Positions 45,800 through 57,986 of a stretch of DNA of 64,000 bases are shown here, in pieces; within the stretch, counting starts at the first letter, position 1; each line of letters starts with the position of its first letter. This DNA comes from Cantharellus purpuraceus (lineage: Eukaryota; Basidiomycota; Agaricomycetes; Cantharellales; Hydnaceae), in NCBI GenBank assembly GCA_025174535.1, contig JALBUN010000045.1, positions 310,001 to 374,000 of the forward strand. Reading direction: 5' to 3'. The notes beneath the pieces are model-generated. The model did no database searches, was not told the origin of the DNA, and worked only from the letters and a program-made list of their open reading frames with translations. A program made the translations under genes and the position numbers.

Positions 45800-48700
45800 T
45801 CAAGCACAGCAGATGCCGAGCAAAGTGAGTAATTGCTGATGCTTGCGTGGAGATAGTGGCTTAGTCAAGATGTCGGCAGGGTTGATGTGTGTGGGAATAT
45901 AATGTAATACGATGTTTCCTTTTGAAACTTGATCACATGCATAGTGATAGTGCGTATTGATGTGCTTGGTTCGATTATTACTGATGTCGTTGTTGGTGAA
46001 CATGAGGAAAGATTGGTTGTCAGTGAAGACTGGGATTGGAGCGAAAACGTGCGTGAAATCTTGTCCCAATCTTATCAACCATATCCCCTCTGCTGAAGCG
46101 AATGATCCTGCAATCAGTTCGGATTCCATCGATGATTGTGAAACGCATGTTTGTTTCTTCGAGGCCCAAGAGAGAGGGGCGCCATTGTACGTGAATATCC
46201 ACCCTGTCGTTGACTTGCGATCATTCACGTCACCTGCAAAGTCTGCATCTGTGAAGCCTGCAAGGTTATGAGCATATCCTTGGACTCCCTTGCCGTTTTT
46301 CTGATAGAGAATGCCATGATTTGCTGTATGTTGTAGATATCGAACGATCCTCTTCATGGCTTCCCAATGGTCGGTTGTAGGATGTGACGTGAACTGGGTG
46401 CATTTGTTCGTGGCATACGCTATGTCAGGTCAAGTGAAGACTGCACAGTAATTGATGCAGCCAATGAGGGAGGCATAAGGGACGTCAATGGTGTTGTCGG
46501 AACTCGTTGAGGTGCATAAGTCAAGTACAGGATCCATGGGACTGTTGATTGACTTTCCAGGCGATATTTCAAAGTGTTTGGCGATGGTGTTAATGAACGA
46601 GAGTTGAGAGATATGTATCGTCCCATTGCTTCGATTTCTGTGGATTTTAATGCCTAATAACCGCGTTGGTTCTCCCAGATCTTGTATGTCAAAAATGCCA
46701 CTGATATCTTTAACGAGTTCTTCCATCGCCTCCTTCGTATTCGTAGCCAATAGTCCATCGTCCACATACCAACTGGCTATCTCGAGAGATCCTGACTCCT
46801 TGCTCCAGAAATAGATGGTTTCATCGGCTTTACCAGGTGTGAACCCAAGTTTCGTGAGCTTCTTCTTAAGCGTTTGATACCAGACTCGCCTGGACTGTTT
46901 GAGACCGTATACACCCTTTTTAAGCTTGCAAACGAGGTCCTCCTTTCCTTTCACAATGAATCCTTCGGGCTGTCGCATATAGACTGTTTCTTCAAGTACG
47001 CCGTTCGGGTATGCCCCCTTAATGTCGATTTGATGCAGTTCGAGATCATATTGAGCGGCAAGTGCGAGGATGAGTCGTATGGATGTGAATCTGATAGTGG
47101 GGGAGTATGTTTCATTGAAGTCGATGCCGGGGATCTGAGAGAAGCCCTGAGCAACGAGTCTGGCCTTCCTTTTGTCAAATTGACCTAGATTATCTCTTTT
47201 AACGCGAAAAACCCATCTATTCCCGACTATGTTCGTGTGAGTGGGTTTCTCAACTAATGTCCACATGTTATAACTCATCAGGTTATCATATTCGGTCAGG
47301 CAGGCATTTCTCCACTCGTTGGCGTTAACGGATGTCATTGCGTCTGTATAACTGGCCGGTTCATCTTCAGCGAGTGTGACGAAGGCTTGTTCAGTGAGTT
47401 CTAAGTTGACTGCGCCATCCAAGAAAGCTGATATGACCGAATATAAAGCTTTTATTCTTTTCCCTCGTCCGTAAGTAATGTTGGACGGGTCAAGCCAGGC
47501 GCCTTGCTCAAAGTCCTTTGGCGCGTACGTCTCTTCTTCTTCTGATTCACCACCTTCTTCTTCGGCCGTTCCTCTCTCTGTATCTCCTCCATCCATATCC
47601 GCAGTTTCAGCTTCAGTCTCAATATCTCCAGATGCGAATGGGAGCTCGTGGTCCTCCATCCACTGAGTCACGGGCGTTGGTGCATCGATGGGTGTGACGT
47701 GGATTGGGATATCCTCTTTCCACAGATCGGGGAGGTCATCATCATCGGTCGCGTGTATCGTTACGCGTTCAATGTGATTGGCTTCGTCGACTATAACATC
47801 GCAAGCTTTCATGATCGTGTGGGTGTGCGGGATCCATATTTTGTAAGACTTTGAATTATCGAAATATCCGACGAAGATCCCTTCAATAGATCTGAAGTCG
47901 CCCTTTTTTCTGATAGGTTTTGGTACGAGGGGCCAACATTTTGCACCATATGTCCTAAACCAATCTATTTTGGGCCTGTGTCCCCAAAATGCTTCGTGTG
48001 GGGACATTTTGATACGACTGTGGAGTAAACGGTTCTTGACAAAATTCACCGTATGTATAGCTGACACCCAGAATCTGTTTGAAAGGCCTGAGTCATGTAG
48101 TAGAGTGAGCGCCCCTTCTTGAAGGGTACGATTATATCGTTCGGATATCCCATTGTGTTCTGGAGTGTACGGTGAGGTAGTCTCGTGTATTATTCCTAGC
48201 TCACCGCATAACTCCTGAAATTCGTGTCCAGTGTACTCACCACCATTATCGGTCCTTATCTTCTTAACATATACGCTTTTCTGCCTCGTAATCCATGCCA
48301 GAAAGCATTTGAATGAATCGGTGATGGTCCTACACTCTTTGTTCTTCAGAAACTCAATGCTGACATATCTGGTTTTGAGGTCGATCCATGTTATGAAGTA
48401 TCTGTATCCTCCAATGGATAATTCGAAGGGGCCACAGAGATCGGAGACAATCGTATCACCAATGTCCTTGGGAATTTCTTCAACATTTTTGAATGGTGCG
48501 CACACTTGTTTCCCATATGGACAGTTCGTACATTGACTGATTTGATCAAAGCTGATCTTTGTGGGTAGTCCAATGACCGTATTGGATTTCATCATTTTAT
48601 TGATCATGGAGTAACTTGCGTGTGCAAGTCGGTGATGCCAAAGAGTCGTGTCTGATGTCTGATTCGAGTAGTGAACTTGGTCATTTGTGTAGTTGGCTCG

Positions 48701-49978
48701 AATATTGGTGGGTTCAATTGTGGCTTGAAATGCAAATAGATTGTTGACTTTTGAACCCTGCGCGATGATAGTGTTATCTATCGACAAAAATGAATAATCT
48801 TTGGTGAAAGATACGTCCACGTTTGCATTTGTAACACGTCCGACTGATAATAAATTCACATTGAGCTTTGGTACGTATACGACGTCCTTCAATGTGATTG
48901 GTATGTCGTCCATACCGTCTGAGTGGAGCATAATATTGATGGTGCCTCGTTTATTTGCGGTGAAAGATTCTCCACTTGCAGTTTCAATTGTGAGGATGGG
49001 AACCGTATACATCGTATCGAAGATGTTCTTGTTTCCGCATATGTGGCTGGAGGCGGCCGAATCCATGAACCAGAGGTGAGAAGTTTCTTCCATCGATGAG
49101 AATGCAGTTGTGTTTGTTGATACATGTACCTTGGCCTCTTCAGCTTCGGTTTCGGATATGTAAGCCATAAGAACGATGTTTGGCTTTGTCTCTTCTGAAA
49201 ATTTGGCTGATTTCGTAGGCTTCGGTATGGTAGGGGGAGTTGGGTGATTTCTGAGTGGGGAGGCTGATGGTGAGTTTCTGTTTGAAGTAACATGTGACTC
49301 AGATTGGTTGCTCCATGGTGCTCTGCCCTCCATACCGCCTCCTCGTGCGTAACACCTGATAATAGTGTGGCCTTGTCTACCACAGTTCGTGCAATGAAAG
49401 TTTGATATTGGATTTGCTGGACGTGAAGCTGTAAAGTTCGAAATAGATTGCTGATTGGAAGGGAATGTGGGATTGACTCGGCCCTGAGGTGAGAGCTTCG
49501 CAGAAAATGCAGTGGAAGTTTGGCTCAATAGATCCCTGGCATTCATGTTGGCCTCATATGCTTTCAGCTTCTGTTCGATCTCGTTAAGATCCATATGCAT
49601 AAGTTGAATGGTCAGCGCTATTGATTTCCATGACTCCGGTACGTGACGCAGTATGGTGGCAGCATGAGTTGAGTCCGGAATAGCTTCTCCCATCTGATAA
49701 AGCTGATTTCTGTATTCCCTCATCGTTGTCAGATAAGAATTGATGGACTGTCCTTCGAGCATGTGGTAATGTTTGTATCTCATCTGAACGACGCTAATCT
49801 TGCTCGGGTCTCTAGACTCGAACTCGTTCCTGAGGATTGCCCATGCTGCTGCCACCAAATCTGTCGTGTCGATAGCAGTTTGGTATTCAGATGAGATCAT
49901 TAGGAGGATTTGGTTGTATGATGAGTTATTTCGGTCATGCCATTCCTCGATCGCCTGAGGGAGAGAATTTCCTCTCAC
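45800..49978 (-). pseudogene. Copia C Gag-Pol, one stop, N-terminus missing
   Basis: The single 1182-codon frame 49978-46430 continues past one TGA (AVFT/PDIAYATNK, Arg context) into 46357-45800. Order: copia Gag core (AIEEWHDRNNSSYNQILLMI), CCHC knuckle CTNCGRQGHTIIRC, protease (FMDSAASSHICG), pre-integrase HH-CC, integrase (VSDLCGPF, RTDNGGEY, HNGISERYNR), RT (WVFRVKRDNLGQFDKRKARL ... SWYVDDGLLA) and RNase H (GFTDADFAGDVNDRKSTTGW, SSMESELIAG). The first residues of Gag come from the inverted LTR join, and perhaps 50 or more N-terminal residues are lost. This is the best-preserved pol in the window. Confidence 0.92.
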
Positions 49979-50355
49979 CTGTTTCTGTTGTCTGTGTCTG
50001 AACTATTCGTTTCTGGAATAACTCCAGAACGAACGCGTATTTCTACTATCTTTTGCATACTTCTCCAGAGTATTGCAACATATATTCTAATCCCAGTTTG
50101 CGAAGCCTAAGCTCCACTGGTTGATTTTCTATTAAGCATTTACTCTTGTTCGAATCATCCGCTCCTGATCCCTGCTCAAATTGTCGATATCTAGACGAAG
50201 ATCACACCAAATCCCATCAGACTTCGTAGGAAGATACTACTCAAGTATATCTTCAATTCGATTACGCATACATCCAGTTCCCATCACTCCCTCTGTCTCT
50301 ATTCGAAATCTACTCTCCACACACCCCCAGCAAGGCAAAAATTTTTTTTTCAACA
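49962..50355 (+). repeat. Inverted R-U5 fragment at the 5' end of copia C
   Basis: Reverse complement of 45047-45441, about 98-99% identical; only the A/T run and a few bases differ. The inner border (AAATTCTCT) joins directly to gag. Confidence 0.93.
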
Positions 50356-50360
50356 TGTGC

Positions 50361-51150
50361 AAGGTCGGGGCGTGTGCCAATCATCGCATACATTAGGGAT
50401 CCTACAGCACTTTGGTAAGTTGTCGCGTCAATTTCTGGCTCCTTGAGCTTTTCTAATGTGAGATTAGGAACCATTGGCGTTGATACTGGCCAACATTCGG
50501 CCATTCCATGTCGTTCCAAGATGTCCTGTATGTAGCGATGTTGTGACAGGCTAATAGCATGTTCCGCATGATTACGAGTGACCTCCATACCGAGGATCCA
50601 GCGTGCTTCACCAAGGTCAGTCATTTCAAAACAGTTCTTCAGCTTCATTTTGACCTCATTCACGGCATCTAATGACTTGGATAAAATCAACAGGTCATCA
50701 ATGTAAATCGCAATGATCACCAGTGTGTCACCCTTGGATAGGTGAAAAATGCCGTGATCGGATTGGCATCGTTTGAAACCAAGTTCCTCGAATTCGGTGC
50801 GTATTTTCTTATACCATTCGTGGCTTGCTTGCTTAAGACCATATAGGCCCTTCTTGAGTTTCCAGACCACATTTGGCTTGCGGAAACCTGGAGGTAAGTT
50901 CATGTAAATTTCTTCATTCAAGTCTCCATGTAAGAACACGGTCTTGACATCCATTTGATGCAGTTCAAGATCCAGATGAGCTGCCAAAGCAAGTAGTGTC
51001 CTGATGGACGTGAATTTCGCACAGGAGCGAAGGTCTCATTATAATCGATCCCTTCGACTTGGGTAAAACCCCGCGCGATGAGCTGGGCTTTATATCTGGT
51101 AATTTCCGCATCTGGCCCGCGTTTAACCTTGAACACCCACTTACAGTCAA
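50361..51150 (-). pseudogene. Copia B reverse transcriptase
   Basis: Frames 51150-50965 and 50987-50361: [71 protein letters not shown], then the catalytic YIDDLLILSKS and GMEVTRN. A frameshift lies near 51010. It ends at GTRPDLAH, where copia C is inserted; removing C with one TGTGC joins it to AVGVLSQF. Confidence 0.88.
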
Positions 51151-51157
51151 CTACTTT

Positions 51158-52880
51158 TCAGCCTTTAGGACACTCCAATTCGTCATACAGCTTGGTTTGA
51201 GTGAATGACAAAAGTTCATCAGCACAGGCGGCTTTCCAGAGTGGTGCGTCTGGACCAGACATCGTCTCTTCGTAAGTTTCTGGTTCCTTGTACTCTGTCC
51301 GCATAACCTTGGCATGAGCCTCATCTAATGGCTCACTTGCTTTTCTAGGACCATACGATGTGGCAGTATAACGCTCATCATCGTCTGGAACAGGCTGTCG
51401 TCTAATGCGACCAGAGCGGCGTGGTTCAGATGTCGTGGGGGGTTCAGGAGGTGGAAGGTGAGTCGCTGGCATGGTCTTGGCATCTGAAGGTGACGTGTCT
51501 ACCTCTTCGTCTTCATCCTCATCATCTGACTCGACATCTTCCAATAACGGCGGTAAGTCTTCATCGTTGTCATCAGATTCAACTGGTGTAGGTGCATTGG
51601 CTACCGCTTCGTCAAGATCTGTATTGACCTCAACAGTGACTCGTTCAGAGTAGGTTTCTATGCCTTCATCAAAGGTAACATCGCAGGATTCATAGACCGT
51701 TCCAGTGCATCAGTCAATGCAGCGGTAAGCCTTCTTGTCCATTACATACCCAATAAACACACACTGAACTGCTTTGGAGTCCAGTTTGCGCTGTTTTTCA
51801 TCAGGAATGTGTACATAGGCTTTGCAGCCAAAAATCCTGAACCGGCTCAAATCAGGTGAGTTTCCGCTCCAAGCCTCATGGGGAATGATCCCTGACAAGG
51901 CTCAAGTAGGCACTACGTTCCGAATGTGTGCAGCATATTCAACAGCATCCACCCAGTAGGAGTCAGGTAAGCCAGTGTCTCTGAGCATTGCTCATGAAGA
52001 TTCAACCAAGGTGCAGTTCATTCTTTCTGCTACGCCGTTCTCCTGTGGTGTATAGGCATTTGTCTTTTCATGCTGAATGCCTTTTGAATCCAGATATGAC
52101 TTGAATTCTTTTGAGCCATATTCACCGCCACCATCACTTCGGAGGATCTTGACCTTGACACTGGTAGAGACTTCAGCACGTTTGACAAAAGTTTTGAGGT
52201 GAGTTAAGACTTCACTCTTTTCTTTTAAGAACGCAACCTCAACATGCCGTGAAGCATCATCAATGAAGGTGACAAAATAGTTGTAGCCGGTGCGTGAGCG
52301 AGTCTGCATCTTGCCACAAACGTCTGAGAATACCCGTTCCAGGATAGAGGATTTCCGATCCTGTGTCTGCTTCGGAATAGGCTGCCGGGATTGCTTTCCA
52401 AGTAAGCATGGCTCACAGGTGCGCGTCGGTGAGGGCTTTGGGTCTTGGACTAGAACCATGCCTTTTGCCATTCCTTTTCACACCATTTGCAACACTGACT
52501 CCTCATTGATGTGTCCTAGCCGGTGGTGCCAAGTCTCCACACTGGCTTTGGAGGTGGGTTCCTTTTGTGCAGTGAGTGCCTTGTATTCGGATGCCTCATT
52601 TGACATGGCTTGGCTAACATAGACTCGTTCGGAAAGGAGCATTCAGGCATGGAGTATGTATAAATCTCCATCCATTTCTGCCTTCCCAACCAACATCCCG
52701 GCACGATTGTAGATCTGACAACCACCAGGTGTGAAGGTAACTGAGAGTCCATTTTGAGTAAGATTTGACACGGAAAGCAGGTTTCCTTGGATATCAGGTA
52801 CGTGCAACACTCTCTGCACTATAGCAGGCAGTTGACGGTCACCTAGGTTCATTTCCAGAGTGAGGCGGCCTTCACCCACT
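51158..52880 (-). pseudogene. Copia B pre-integrase, integrase and linker
   Basis: Pieces on the minus strand: a Gag-pre-integrase domain (52879-52516, RVLHVPDIQGNLLSVSNLTQ), the integrase core (CEPCLLGKQSRQPI, VFSDVCGKMQ, ILRSDGGGEYGSKEF, PQENGVAERMNCTL), then FGCKAYVHIPDEKQRK and an Asp/Glu-rich linker ending RRSGRIRRQPV. Several TGA/TAG codons interrupt it, in contexts that expect Arg or Gln. Confidence 0.87.
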
Positions 52881-52933
52881 GCTTGAATGTATCGGTTGTC
52901 TCCAAGCCATACCTTTTGGGGTGGGTTGAGTTT

Positions 52934-53854
52934 TCAGTAAGTTGTGAACCAGTTGTGGTGTGAGCTCATGGCTGCAGATGCACCTGAGTCCACTATCCAT
53001 CGGTGAGTCATGTGTTTGCGTGATGCAAGTTTATCAGCTACGAAGAGCTGAATTGGCCCTGATTTGTTTGAGTCAACCTGTGCGACCTTTGCAACTGCAT
53101 TGCCTTTCCCTTTTTCGGGCTTCTCTTCTTTTGCATCACCCTTCCCCTTTCGACATTCGCCATTGTGGTGCTTTCCGCATGTTTCGCACTTCTTCTTTGT
53201 GCGTGGTTTCTTCTCCTTCTTAGGTGTGTTCTTTTCACCTTTGTTTCCGGAGCGGAATCTTGCCATAAATGCAGATTGTGCAGCTGACTCCTATCTCCTA
53301 GCTTCTTCGGCATATATTTTCGCCATCACATCCTCTGTAGATTGGGTTTCCTGTGACATAAGGATTGTCTGCAGAGTGGAATAAGAAGCCGGTAAGGAGA
53401 GAATGATAGCAATGGCCAAAAGATTGTCGGAGATCCCATTTTTGAGGGCGGTAAGGGTTCGTGCAGTGTGCCACATTTTATTGATCTGTGGCTCAAGAGG
53501 TTCGGTGTCCACCAAGCTACTGCGGAACAGCTCGCCAATAAGGTAGGCAACTTTCTGAGCGCCCTTCCCTTCGTATTGTATGCTGAGCTTGTCCCATATA
53601 TCCTTCACTGACTCTATCCCAATAATCCCATTCAGCGGCTCATCTTTCAGTGTCAAGATGATCTGAGCTCGTGCATCTCGGATCTTGTCTGCAGCTGATT
53701 CAGTGCCTTCAATAGCCTTCCATAGTCCTCGGAGTTCAAGAACAGTTTGGATGCGATATTTCCATGCCTGATAGTTCGAACCATCATCATTAAGATAAGG
53801 AATATCATAGAGATGATTTGAGGGCTTGTCGATGGGTGGAGATGGGGTAGTCAT
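52934..53854 (-). pseudogene. Copia B gag and protease
   Basis: Gag (53854-53291) starts MTTPSPPIDKPSNHLYDIPY and includes NYQAWKYRIQTVLELRGLWK. After a TAG near 53292 comes a basic stretch and the knuckle CETCGKHHNGEC. The protease has WIVDSGASAAMSSHHNWF. Gag starts about 60 bp after the primer-binding site. Confidence 0.88.
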
Positions 53855-53917
53855 GGCAGTAGTATAGTGGTAGACAGAATATCACAGTGATAACTTTCTT
53901 CTATAGTTCAGGCAACG

Positions 53918-53929
53918 GGGCCCATAACC
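53918..53929 (-). promoter_or_regulatory. Copia B primer-binding site
   Basis: GGTTATGGGCCC on the minus strand, next to the 5' LTR end TTCCTACA. Complementary to the initiator tRNA-Met anticodon stem-loop, as in copia A. Confidence 0.72.
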
Positions 53930-54294
53930 TGTAGGAAGTTGAAGTGCAGCGAAGCTGTAGTGTAAACTCAGTCTCGTATCAATCGAAGACTTTATTGTCA
54001 TCTAACCTGTAGTGTAAACTGTACTAGAGTTAGACAAGTAACAATAGATAGAAAATGTAACAAACAAACCTCAGTCTCGTATCAATCAAAGACTGAAGTA
54101 TACTGAAGAGTACTATGCTACTTAAATACACTAGAAATCCCCCCTATATGGATCCAGGCTCCTGCTGCGGATCCGACCCTTGGAACAGCATTATGAATGC
54201 TGTTCCAGTGTAACAAGGGTAAGCTTGTTATAGTTTTGTCAGGGTTATGGACCATAGTGGACCCGCTTATACAACACATGTTCGTGTTGCAACA
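53930..54294 (-). repeat. 5' LTR of copia B
   Basis: 365 bp; see copia B. Confidence 0.94.
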
Positions 54295-54299
54295 AGTCT

Positions 54300-54615
54300 G
54301 ACCCACCATTTGAGGTAGCAATGGCAGCGATGGTGGCATGCACCATCACAGATGACCTGCAGGACATCAACAATGCCTGATCCTGAGACGACTGGCCTGA
54401 ATGGGACAAATCAATTAGAAATGAGCTTGATCAGCATCAATGCATGTGCACTTGGGAACTAGTTGAACCCCCCAAAGGCACCAACATTGTTGGCAGTAGG
54501 ATGGTCCTAAAGTACAAGCGGGATGCAGAGGGAGATATAGCAAGCCAAAAGAGCAGGTTCGTCGCGCAAGGGTTCTCACAGGCAGAAGGCATTGATTACC
54601 ATGAGACATTTAGAC
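54300..54615 (+). pseudogene. Copia A RT, N-terminal fragment
   Basis: Resumes copia A after the copia B insertion: ELDQHQCMCTWELVEPPKGT, NIVGSRMVLKYKRDAEGDIA, then RFVAQGFSQAEGIDYHETF. It stops abruptly near 54612, where unrelated sequence begins. The expected next motif (SPMAKLTTIRI) is found at 62054. Confidence 0.8.
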
Positions 54616-55900
54616 GGCGTTCCTATGGAGGCGTGTGCACTTGAAGCTACGACCAACATAAGGTTTTAGAGAATGGATTTTAGCCAGGTGTCGCATCCCA
54701 CCCATGGTATACCAAGACTATCTCAACCATCGTACCCACGCATAGTAGACATAATTTCCAAATGAACACGCCCCGCTCACCTTCCTCTATACCGTTCTCA
54801 CTTGTAACGACATGAAATATTAGACTGGAGGTGCACCGCTACACGAGGTCACATTCCACGCCTAGGTCTCCATCAATTGTTGCGCACGCTGCACTGTATA
54901 ACATCCAGCGTCGTCAGCTGGATTCCACGCTCGTGACTCAGTGCCTGGCAGTCATAGCCATCACAATATAGTCAGTCGCTCTGCCTCCAGAATTTATCTG
55001 TTTTGTCTAAGTACTCAAGGTGGCCTGTCAGGGAAGCAGATTATCTTATTGACCATCCGTAGCCGCATTTCATAGTACTCTAAGTATTCGAGGGTCTGTC
55101 AGGGAAGCAGATTATCTGATCGACCACCCGTACCTAGCCGTGACTAAATTGTCATATAGAGCAACGCAAGCCAGGCCAAGCTGAGGCACCCAACCCGTGT
55201 CATGACATAATATGGATTAGGCAATGAGGCGCGTACAACGATATGCTCCCCCACTTTACTTAGTCTCTCATCACCCTGAACAGGGTGAGCCCATCCTACA
55301 GTTAAAATCAACATGTTTCTATTCATCATCATGGAGGTCGCTGCCCATGAGATTGTAGTCCTTCCAGTAATAATGAAGCAGTATCTGTTACATTGTTTTC
55401 AGTCATGCACGACTACCTCCTGCGCTTTCTCCATTCGCCATAGCTTTCAAGAATCTCCGACAGAACCTGCCATTTCTGTAGCGGCCTTTATTCCTGGGAC
55501 TATATGAAATACCGTCAGCATCAGTATTTCATCTCGGAAGCGGTGACGTTGGCAAGTTGGCAGGAATAGACGCAACATCGCTCACCATCCGGGACTTGAA
55601 CAGGGAGTGCATTCCCTGATATTCCTCTCAACATTCGAATGGCGATCAGAAGACGCCTCGGTGCTGAAGAGAAGAGGTTCGGGATTAGCATGATCAACAT
55701 TCGGCACAAAATGAAAATGAGAGAAACCAGCAAGGGCTTCACCCATGGGCAAGATTCCGATAAAAGCATCAAAATTCACTCGAGAGTTGGGCCTAATCAC
55801 GATGCAGCAAGATCACATGCTCTAAACGAGTCGACGAGCTGAGCAATGTCCAAACAATAGAGAGGCAGAACATGCACCGAACAAACAACCTCATGGCGGC
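54616..55900. other. Unique sequence with a 70-bp tandem duplication
   Basis: Between the broken copia A RT and the small minus-strand gene. It holds the duplication at 55006-55140. A minus-strand hydrophobic frame (55521-55800) has no recognisable family. No transposon ends seen. Confidence 0.4.
55006..55140. repeat. Imperfect tandem duplication, unit about 65-70 bp
   Basis: Two copies containing CTGTCAGGGAAGCAGATTAT, followed by a GACCATCCGT/GACCACCCGT variant and TAGCCG. Both begin with a TCTAAGTA motif. Confidence 0.75.
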
Positions 55901-56775
55901 TCACCATTTAAACCCCCACTGTTTCAAGTTGAGGTGTTCCAAGTAATGGGACACGCGGGCTGCCTTTCGCACACGCTCGTGGCACCGTGTGCATATGAAC
56001 TGCAGGAGCCTCATCCTTTGCCGCCTGGTGTCGCGCGAACGAGCTCCTGCATCCTCGTCCGACGTGGTGGCAGACGACACGGATTGGAACGCATCAGCGA
56101 GCGCCGCAGGAGGCACATACGTCCTTATGAGACTGTGGACGGGGTCGGTATCAGCATTCAGACCAGTGGCGGATATGGAGTCAGCAGCAGAAGGAGGTGC
56201 AGACGTGGCCATGGAGTCATCAGGACCAAAGACATTGTCAAACCCAGACATGGCAGGCAGGAAGAGGGTTTCTGAGGGGTTAATAGATGTCCACTGTCCT
56301 CTGAGTCTGTTGTTGTGACCTGGGATGCCAGGAGGGGTAGTGACGGAGCCGTTGGCGGTAGGTTGAATGTGCGCAAAGATGTCCTGAGCAGTGGGCCCAT
56401 TTGCGGCGGTCTGATCGAAGCTAGTGCCGATGGTGGTATCCTGGAATGTATGATTTTCGCTCATGAGGTGAGGGACATACGGCTCTGCAGGAATGTGCAA
56501 TGATACTGCGTCATAAACGACATCCGAGGGGAGGCGGGAGGTTGAATCGTGTGTATCACACCATACCTGTCCCGACATACGTCCATGCCTTGGACTGCCT
56601 GTGGGGCAGGGGAGGCCAAGGCAAAGTATGTCGATTCGGAGACCCTTCTGGCCGGAGACACGGCTGTCAGGTGTGATGCGGCCTCCTTTGGGACAGATGG
56701 GGTCGTGGCGAGATCATCACGTTCGGAGGCAGTCGTGTTGGGTATATCACACATGGGAGAATGGGAGAGAGACAA
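55901..56775 (-). CDS. Hypothetical protein with a C-terminal C2H2-like finger
   Basis: Proposed two exons. Exon 1 starts at ATG 56775 or 56754 (MCDIPNTTASERDD) and runs to 56562; exon 2 is 56484-55901. They are joined by a 77-nt GT-AG intron that keeps the frame. The second exon alone is open for 225 codons if its own ATG (56578) is used. The protein is Ser/Thr/Pro-rich and low in secondary structure. It ends with FICTRCHERVRKAARVSHYL followed by EHLN, giving C-x2-C-x11-H-x3-H, close to a zinc finger and preceded by a basic patch (DTRRQRMR). A nuclear regulator is possible. It is organised like the 23776 gene (disordered, then finger at the C-terminus). Intron placement is tentative; the donor is weak. 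Confidence 0.5.
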
Positions 56776-57159
56776 TGAGAGGGGGCAGGGAGGGGGGAGT
56801 AAAGCATACTTATGGAAGAGCAGGAATCTTTCAGTCTTAATGCTTCACAAAGCGCCCAGGGCGCCACCAACGCACACTTTTACAATGATGTACCAGCTCC
56901 GAGTATATGCTGTACCCAGCGCTACATCTCGTCCCAAACGTGGATGCAGCCATCCCCCCCCAGTGTACGCGACTTATGCAGACGCTAAATCCCCTTCTAA
57001 ACGCGTTATTATGTAGCTCCAAAGTCCGTCCGCTCTCGCGGTACAGCTAGGCGACGGTTGTGCTCGTACCCTCCTTAGAAGGCGTGTCTGACTTCAGGTT
57101 CCGCCGGTTTGAGGCACTGCGATTTGCTCCCGCACGGTGGCAGTGCAACCCCATAGATA
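56776..57159. other. Upstream region of the small zinc-finger-like gene
   Basis: Likely promoter side of the 55901-56775 gene. No TATA box or repeat recognised. The right border is the solo LTR at 57160. Confidence 0.4.
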
Positions 57160-57932
57160 TGTTATGAATATTGTGATTGATCGCCCTGCTGGGGTGTAGT
57201 GACAAGCAGAAGTCGAATAGAAAATGGAGCAGTGATGGGAACATGATGTATGCACAGTAGTGTGAGAGAAAAGCTTGAATAGTATCTTTGTGTGAAGTTT
57301 AGAGTGATTTGGATAAGTCCTTGTCTGGATACAAGCTAATTCAGCAGGTAGCAGGAGTAGGTGATTCAATTTCAAGTAAATGCTTAATAAAAACGTAGCC
57401 AATGATTGTATGGCTTCGTAATTCGAGATTCGAGTGGGATATGCAATATTCTGATAGAATATGCAAAATCTAATAGAAATACGTGTTCGTTCTGGAGTTA
57501 TTCCAGATACGAATAGATTTAGACACAGACAGAATGGGTGAGAGATAATTACTCTGTCTTTTCAAGTGCATTACAGACGTGATTGATATATGATACTAAG
57601 TCCTATGAATGAATGAAGTCATTCGTGAATGTCCTGAGTTGATGATGGGATGGATGATGAGATGATGATGGGGGGGAGTGTCCATGATGATGAAATGATG
57701 AAAATAAAAGCAAAATAATGTCCGGGAAGTTCTGGAACTCACAGGGGCTTCTCCTGTTCCCTATTCCATTCCTGTAACCATCCTCCTTTACCCCTTTCGC
57801 CCCTCCAAACCTCCTGAGCCTCCTATATGCTCCTGTCCCCCTATCCCCTTTATCCTTCTTCTCCTATGATTCCAGCTCTATTACTCATGGAGTAAGTCTG
57901 AAGTGAGTTAGTGGACTTACTCCCCAATAACA
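57160..57932 (-). mobile_element. Solo LTR of the copia C family (LTR6b)
   Basis: 773 bp, TGTTATGAATATT...CCCAATAACA on plus, with a perfect 5-bp duplication AGATA (57155-57159 and 57933-57937). Homologous to copia C LTR (CCTGCTGGGGTGTAGTG, AACGTAGCC..., CTCCTGAGCCTCCTAT blocks). A short (GATA)n run continues from the duplication to 57950. Confidence 0.9.
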
Positions 57933-57986
57933 AGATAGATAGATAGATAACTTCTATAATAGTCACTGTGGGCTGTTTACGGCCTA

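Larger units (their letters stand above)
45047..50355 (-). mobile_element. Copia C: retrotransposon with inverted U5 termini
   Basis: 5309 bp, flanked by the perfect duplication TGTGC (45042-45046 and 50356-50360) within copia B RT. The left end is a normal 746-bp 3' LTR. The right end is not a 5' LTR but about 394 bp of the same LTR's R-U5 end in inverted orientation, so both outer ends read TGTTGAAAA inwards. The 5' LTR, primer-binding site and start of gag are missing. Pol is almost intact, with one TGA. Confidence 0.93.
44061..54294 (-). mobile_element. Copia B: full-length Ty1/copia retrotransposon, split by copia C
   Basis: LTRs of 365 bp at 44061-44425 and 53930-54294 (TGTAGGAAG...TTGCAACA on plus). 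The perfect 5-bp duplication is AGTCT (44056-44060 and 54295-54299). The LTRs differ at about four sites, all transitions. The complete gag-protease-integrase-RT-RNase H order is on the minus strand, with several stops and frameshifts. Inserted into copia A; copia C (45047-50355) interrupts its RT. Confidence 0.94.

Noticed and set aside
45047..50355. Copia C termini as TIRs of a DNA transposon that captured pol
   Set aside because: The left repeat is a complete LTR with U3, R, U5 and adjoining polypurine tract, and solo LTRs of the same family exist.
57933..57950. (GATA)n microsatellite as an independent feature
   Set aside because: Only four to five units and it begins with the AGATA target duplication. 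Noted with the solo LTR.
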